Source of the DNA: Chloroflexota bacterium
GTDB taxonomy: Bacteria > Chloroflexota > Anaerolineae > Anaerolineales > Anaerolineaceae
Reading direction: 5' to 3'
Length of the DNA: 6,457 bases
NCBI GenBank assembly: GCA_021796375.1
Contig: JAJYJF010000004.1
Span: 13,728-20,184 of the forward strand
Below the pieces are notes generated by a model. That model was not told where the DNA came from, did not search any database, and saw only the letters and a program-made list of their open reading frames with translations. How positions within the stretch are numbered: the stretch's first letter is position 1; the number at the start of each line of letters is the position of its first letter. Shown piece after piece: positions 5,866-6,457 of the stretch. The position numbers were made by a program, and so were the translations under genes.

Positions 5866-6264
5866 TCAGTCGCGCAGCATCTCCATGCGGACGTCAGGAA
5901 GCTCGACATACCAGAGCAAAAATGCAGAGAAAAGCATTGAAATGAAAGTGAGGACGATGTATTGAGCATTAAATACCTGAGCCCCACCCACATTATAGGT
6001 TGCGTGCGGCATCATCATCATCAGCCGGCTGATGATATTGAAGCCCTGGGAAAATGAGATCAGATACCAGGGCCACATGATATCTCGGCGCTGGAAGATG
6101 ATCTCGAAATCAGCCACCAGAGCCATCAGCGTCAGCAAGACCGGCAACCACCACTCCTGATTCGTTGGAACAAAAGTGGAGGGAGGGAACATCACCAATG
6201 GGAGCAACTGAACAACCAGTAGAAAAATGATGAACGGTTTCTTGGTGATTGCCTGGCGGACCAT
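5866..6264 (-). CDS. Small four-helix membrane protein of unknown function
   Basis: I do not recognise this 132-residue protein. It starts MVRQAITKKP and has four hydrophobic segments at about 10-28, 38-57, 64-84 and 100-121, with short loops and a charged C-terminus (ELPDVRMEMLRD). The loop after helix 3 begins with a run of four methionines and then PH (M82-H87), which is unusual but not diagnostic. The gene is very likely real: GAGGA lies 8 nt before the ATG, and a perfect sigma-70 promoter lies a further 40 nt upstream. Its base composition is visibly more AT-rich than the genes to its left, which may mean a recent arrival or simply the codon bias of a membrane protein. It may be the first gene of the transcript reaching the MgtE_N/CBS and Nramp genes, separated from them by a terminator-like hairpin. 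A role in metal transport is only a guess from position. Confidence 0.8.
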   Translation of the reverse strand: MVRQAITKKPFIIFLLVVQLLPLVMFPPSTFVPTNQEWWLPVLLTLMALVADFEIIFQRRDIMWPWYLISFSQGFNIISRLMMMMPHATYNVGGAQVFNAQYIVLTFISMLFSAFLLWYVELPDVRMEMLRD

Positions 6265-6272
6265 TTATAAAG

Positions 6273-6277
6273 TCCTC
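6273..6277 (-). promoter_or_regulatory. Ribosome binding site of the small membrane-protein gene
   Basis: The minus strand reads GAGGA followed by 8 nt and ATG at 6264. This is good Shine-Dalgarno spacing and supports that start over any internal methionine. Confidence 0.75.
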
Positions 6278-6305
6278 TCTGGGTATTTTGGGGTGGTATG
6301 TTGGC

Positions 6306-6334
6306 ATTATAATGAAATCATCCAGGGGTGTCAA
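6306..6334 (-). promoter_or_regulatory. Perfect-consensus sigma-70 promoter
   Basis: On the minus strand TTGACA (6334-6329) and TATAAT (6311-6306) are separated by exactly 17 bp. Both hexamers are full consensus. Transcription would start near 6299, giving a leader of about 35 nt to the ATG at 6264. It should be strong unless repressed. It lies only about 25 bp from the repeat block at the right end, so it could have come with, or been placed by, the mobile element. Confidence 0.9.
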
Positions 6335-6369
6335 GCAATCGAAAATCAATGTTAGCCCAAAGTAGTAGA

Positions 6370-6422
6370 GTCCCCTTTTGCCAAAATTAAAATGTCCCCT
6401 TTGAAAGGGACGCAAAGTGGAC
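6370..6422 (+). repeat. Nested direct and inverted repeats in the IS-like end
   Basis: GTCC...TTTTGC (6370-6381) can pair with GCAAAGTGGAC (6412-6422), allowing a small internal loop. Inside this lies a perfect 13-bp odd palindrome, CCCTTTGAAAGGG (6397-6409). With the outer 7-bp AAGTAGT/ACTACTT arms, the whole block from 6360 to 6431 can fold as one long interrupted stem. This may be a transposase binding site, or a structure that shields the transposase gene from outside transcripts. Confidence 0.6.
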
Positions 6423-6434
6423 GAACTACTTACG

Positions 6435-6457
6435 ATGAGCAAACAAGAATTATCCCG
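6435..6457 (+). CDS. First codons of a probable transposase (3' part outside the window)
   Basis: ATG at 6435 opens a frame reading MSKQELS and then runs off the edge. No good Shine-Dalgarno sequence is visible before it. The call rests on position, directly after the repeat block, and on similarity of the N-terminus to starts I recall for ISNCY-like transposases. With only seven residues this is weak, and another gene start is possible. Confidence 0.35.

Larger units (their letters stand above)
6359..6457 (+). mobile_element. Probable left end of an insertion sequence, running off the window
   Basis: A compact repeat-rich block is followed by a start codon and a short frame reading MSKQELS. 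GTCCCCTTTTG at 6370-6380 recurs as GTCCCCTTTG at 6394-6403 (24-bp offset). The block is flanked by an inverted repeat, AAGTAGT (6360-6366) and ACTACTT (6425-6431). Subterminal repeats immediately before a transposase start are typical of insertion-sequence ends, and the peptide start resembles what I recall of ISNCY/IS481-like transposases. The outer boundary cannot be fixed: it may lie a few bases further left, for example at TG 6350. The family is uncertain because almost all of the element is outside the window. Confidence 0.45.

Noticed and set aside
6110..6442. 110-codon minus-strand open frame spanning the promoter and IS-like end
   Set aside because: It overlaps the better-supported membrane-protein gene in another frame, crosses its promoter, and has no family resemblance.

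Overview
The window is GC-rich bacterial DNA (visibly above 60% GC in most genes) with genes packed closely and little non-coding space. The gene mix is a large beta-mannosidase, a stand-alone STAS/anti-sigma-type kinase pair, an Nramp-related transporter beside a PRC-barrel/MgtE_N/CBS protein, and an insertion-sequence-like end. This fits an environmental bacterium, and the flavour of the proteins suggests Chloroflexota (Anaerolineae-like). That placement is an impression from protein style, with no marker gene to support it.

Layout. (1) Bases 1-2150, plus strand: a GH2 beta-mannosidase cut by the left edge. Its catalytic acid/base and nucleophile motifs are present. (2) Bases 2151-2456: non-coding, with a GC-rich first part followed by an abruptly AT-rich stretch. 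The AT-rich part carries an extended -10 promoter and a leader hairpin. (3) Bases 2457-3230, plus strand: a two-gene unit encoding a STAS anti-sigma-factor antagonist and an RsbW-like HATPase/serine kinase. The two genes are 18 nt apart and in the same reading frame. (4) Bases 6264 down to 3227, minus strand: three genes reading leftwards. They are a small four-helix membrane protein of unknown function, a soluble PRC-barrel/MgtE_N/CBS-pair protein, and an Nramp-superfamily transporter. The Nramp stop codon shares a CTAG with the kinase stop codon, so the two units converge with no terminator between them. (5) Bases 6265-6457: a perfect-consensus sigma-70 promoter reading leftwards, then a repeat-rich structured block and the first codons of a probable transposase reading right.

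The most interesting part is the minus-strand unit. The Nramp protein has lost the canonical DPGN and MPHN metal-site motifs (it reads DAGG and APWM), a pattern I associate with Nramp-related magnesium transporters (NRMTs). Its partner carries the cytoplasmic Mg2+-sensing half of an MgtE channel (MgtE_N plus two CBS domains) without any channel helices. The inference is a two-component magnesium importer in which an MgtE-type sensor is a separate subunit or regulator of an Nramp-fold carrier. A strong terminator-like hairpin lies directly upstream of the sensor gene's ribosome binding site. Expression of the pair may therefore be controlled by attenuation downstream of the small membrane-protein gene.

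The STAS/kinase pair is a classic partner-switching module: the kinase phosphorylates the STAS protein and sequesters a target, usually a sigma factor. No sigma factor or PP2C phosphatase is present in the window.
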